The position numbers and the translations under genes were made by a program. Positions 62,583-64,000 of a stretch of 64,000 nt of DNA are shown piece after piece; the first letter of the stretch is position 1; every line of letters starts with the position of its first letter. Source of the stretch: Arenibaculum pallidiluteum (GTDB lineage: Bacteria > Pseudomonadota > Alphaproteobacteria > Azospirillales > Azospirillaceae). The notes beneath the pieces are model-generated. The model had not been told where the DNA came from and did no database searches. It was given only the letters and a program-made list of their open reading frames with translations. The DNA lies in NCBI RefSeq assembly GCF_017355985.1, contig NZ_JAFIQU010000013.1, forward strand, positions 103,810 to 167,809. The letters are read 5' to 3'.

Positions 62583-63620
62583 ATGAACCAGCGATTCCCC
62601 GCACCCCTCCCTGCGCCCGCGCCGGACCTCGTCGTCGAGGACCTCATGATCCCGAGCGACACCCCCGGCATCTCGCTTCACCTCCGCAACAAGCGGCCCA
62701 GGAGCCTCGAGGCCTTCTCGGCCGAACGAACGGTCCTGCTGATGCACGGCGCGACCTATTCCTCGGAAAGCCTCTTCGACGTGCCTCTCGGCGGCTTCTC
62801 GCTGATGGACGACCTCGCCACGCGCGGGTACGAGGTCTATGCCGTCGACGTGCGCGGCTATGGCGGCTCGACCCGGCCGCCGGAGATGGACGCGCCGGCG
62901 CAGGACAATGCCCCGCTCGTCCGCACCGAGGTCGGTGTGCGCGACCTCGCCAGCGCGGTCGATTTCATCCTGAAGCGCCGCGGTATCGCGCGCCTCAACC
63001 TCCTGGCCATGTCCTGGGGCGGTTCGGTCGCGGGCGCCTATACCGCCGGCAACAACGACAAGGTGCTGAAGCTCGCGCTGGTCGCGCCGCTGTGGCTGCT
63101 GGACGGCCCCGCCCCGATCGATTCCGGGGGAAGCCTCGGCGCCTATCGCCGGGTTCCCGTGATGGAGTTCAGGGAGCGCTGGCTCTCGGCCGCGCCCGAG
63201 GCGGCCCGGGCGAGCCTGATCCCCGAGGGCTGGTTCGAGCGCTGGGCGGAGGCCTCGCTCGCGACCGAGCCGCGCACTGATCCACTGGGCGATGCCGGAG
63301 GTTCCCGCACGATCCGCGCGGTGAACGGCCCGCTCCTCGACATCCGCGAGTTCTGGGCAGCGGGCAAGGCGCTCTACGATCCCGGCGAGATCCGTGTCCC
63401 GGTGCTCCTGACCCATGCCGAATGGGACCGGGACGTGCCCCTCGCCTCGGCGCAGGACTTCTTCCTGTCGCTCAGGGGCGCGCCCTACCGGCGCTGGTTG
63501 GAGGTCGGCGAAGGCACGCATATGGTGCTGCTGGAGAAGAACCGCCTCCAGGTCTTCGACGCCATCCACCAGTTCCTGGCCGAGGACTATGCCCCGGACG
63601 GGTCCCGCAGGACGGGCTGA
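62583..63620 (+). CDS. alpha/beta hydrolase
   Basis: 345 residues. Oxyanion motif MHGATYS, strand VDVRGYGGS, nucleophile elbow AMSWGGSVAG (Ser), acid Asp in EWDRDVP, and His in EGTHMVLLE. No signal peptide. A Ser nucleophile separates it from the Asp-type hydrolase at 57489, so ester or C-C bond cleavage is likely. Last gene of the short plus-strand operon, which converges on glmS. Confidence 0.92.
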   Translation: MNQRFPAPLPAPAPDLVVEDLMIPSDTPGISLHLRNKRPRSLEAFSAERTVLLMHGATYSSESLFDVPLGGFSLMDDLATRGYEVYAVDVRGYGGSTRPPEMDAPAQDNAPLVRTEVGVRDLASAVDFILKRRGIARLNLLAMSWGGSVAGAYTAGNNDKVLKLALVAPLWLLDGPAPIDSGGSLGAYRRVPVMEFRERWLSAAPEAARASLIPEGWFERWAEASLATEPRTDPLGDAGGSRTIRAVNGPLLDIREFWAAGKALYDPGEIRVPVLLTHAEWDRDVPLASAQDFFLSLRGAPYRRWLEVGEGTHMVLLEKNRLQVFDAIHQFLAEDYAPDGSRRTG

Positions 63621-63653
63621 GGCCCCTTCCGCTTCCCCGCGCGGGGCTGGTGC

Positions 63654-64000
63654 CTACTCGACGGTGACGCTCTTGGCGAGGTTTCTGGGCTGGTCGACGT
63701 CGGTGCCCTTGGCGACGGCCGTGTGATAGGCCAGGAGCTGCATCGGGATGGCGTAGAGGATGGGGGCGACGAACGGATCGACGGCCGGCAGCTCGACCTT
63801 CCAGCGGGCCCGGCCGTCCAGCCGCGCCAGACCCTTCTCGTCCGACAGCAGCAGCACCTTGCCCCCGCGCGCCACCGCCTCCTGGATGTTCGAGGCGACC
63901 TTCTCGAACAGGCTGTCCGAGGGCGCGATGCACACCACCGGAACCGCCTCGTCGATCAGCGCGATCGGCCCGTGCTTCATCTCCCCCGCCGCATACCCCT
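63654..64000 (-). CDS. glmS: glutamine-fructose-6-phosphate aminotransferase, C-terminal end
   Basis: The last 115 codons run off the right edge of the window. The sugar isomerase (SIS) domain end is clear: AAGEMKHGPIALID, PVVCIAPSDSLFEKVASNIQE, then PILYAIPMQLLAYHTAVAKGTDVDQPRNLAKSVTVE in pieces, the usual GlmS finish. GlmS makes glucosamine-6-phosphate for cell wall synthesis. It is a housekeeping gene and marks the border of the accessory catabolic island. Confidence 0.96.
   Translation of the reverse strand, partial: GYAAGEMKHGPIALIDEAVPVVCIAPSDSLFEKVASNIQEAVARGGKVLLLSDEKGLARLDGRARWKVELPAVDPFVAPILYAIPMQLLAYHTAVAKGTDVDQPRNLAKSVTVE

Noticed and set aside
1..64000. CRISPR array, tRNA, rRNA, prophage or insertion sequence
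   Set aside because: No spaced repeats, cloverleaf-like sequence, integrase or transposase frame was found. The only tandem repeats are the 17-mer and 15-mer described above.

Overview
The window is a very GC-rich chromosomal segment of an alphaproteobacterium. The indications are an HWE-type histidine kinase, many Tat-dependent binding proteins, two branched-chain amino acid type (LIV) transporters, a CstA/YjiX set facing a CobW-type GTPase gene, and tightly packed operons with ATGA start/stop overlaps. The gene mix (catabolic operons, pyruvate formate-lyase, siderophore uptake, sugar ABC system) would suit a soil, water or plant-associated Rhodospirillales/Hyphomicrobiales-like organism; that placement is inference. 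I see no rRNA, tRNA, CRISPR, prophage or intact insertion sequence.

Layout, left to right. 0-9 kb: end of an unknown gene, a small PAS protein, a multi-PAS/GAF HWE histidine kinase, a divergent EAL-CBS-GGDEF cyclic-di-GMP protein, a methyltransferase, and a translationally coupled ATP-grasp ligase plus metallophosphoesterase. 8.7-13.5 kb: a start-less gene remnant, a small unknown gene, a MarR regulator, and pyruvate formate-lyase with its activase behind an FNR-like box. 13.5-22.3 kb: a siderophore locus with an AraC regulator behind a Fur-like palindrome, a TonB-dependent receptor, FhuC/FhuD/FhuB-type importer genes in overlapping order, and an ABC exporter-type protein. 22.4-30.2 kb: a cyclase-family hydrolase with an AhpD-like protein, a beta-helix protein, a WD40/CobW pair, and divergent cstA-yjiX ending in a strong terminator.

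30.2-38.7 kb is a sugar-catabolic operon on the minus strand: periplasmic binding protein, two permeases, MalK/UgpC-type ATPase, sugar isomerase and two Gfo/Idh dehydrogenases. A divergent LacI-family regulator faces it across a perfect 16-bp operator. 38.8-44.1 kb is a complete LIV transporter (J-H-M-G-F) plus a DsbA/HCCA-isomerase-like protein.

44.3-56.4 kb is a catabolic island. It holds a 3-hydroxyisobutyrate-type dehydrogenase, an MmgE/PrpD protein, a 22-codon leader ORF, a second LIV transporter in which permease and ATPase are fused (LivM-LivG), a carboxymuconolactone decarboxylase-like protein, an aldehyde dehydrogenase, a lactonase-like metallo-hydrolase, an SDR and a divergent LysR regulator. 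This looks like uptake plus degradation of one organic acid or lactone-forming compound, but the substrate cannot be read from sequence.

56.4-63.6 kb is a second island under a TetR regulator. A minus-strand operon (saccharopine dehydrogenase-like reductase, ankyrin-repeat protein, epoxide hydrolase-like enzyme, LysR regulator) diverges from TetR, a metallo-beta-lactamase-fold hydrolase and an alpha/beta hydrolase. Its TetR operators are visible, and its 61.4-61.6 kb spacer holds a triplicated 17-mer and a perfect 25-bp palindrome. The window ends inside glmS. A recurring feature of the segment is near-perfect GC-rich hairpins without a U-tract just after stop codons.
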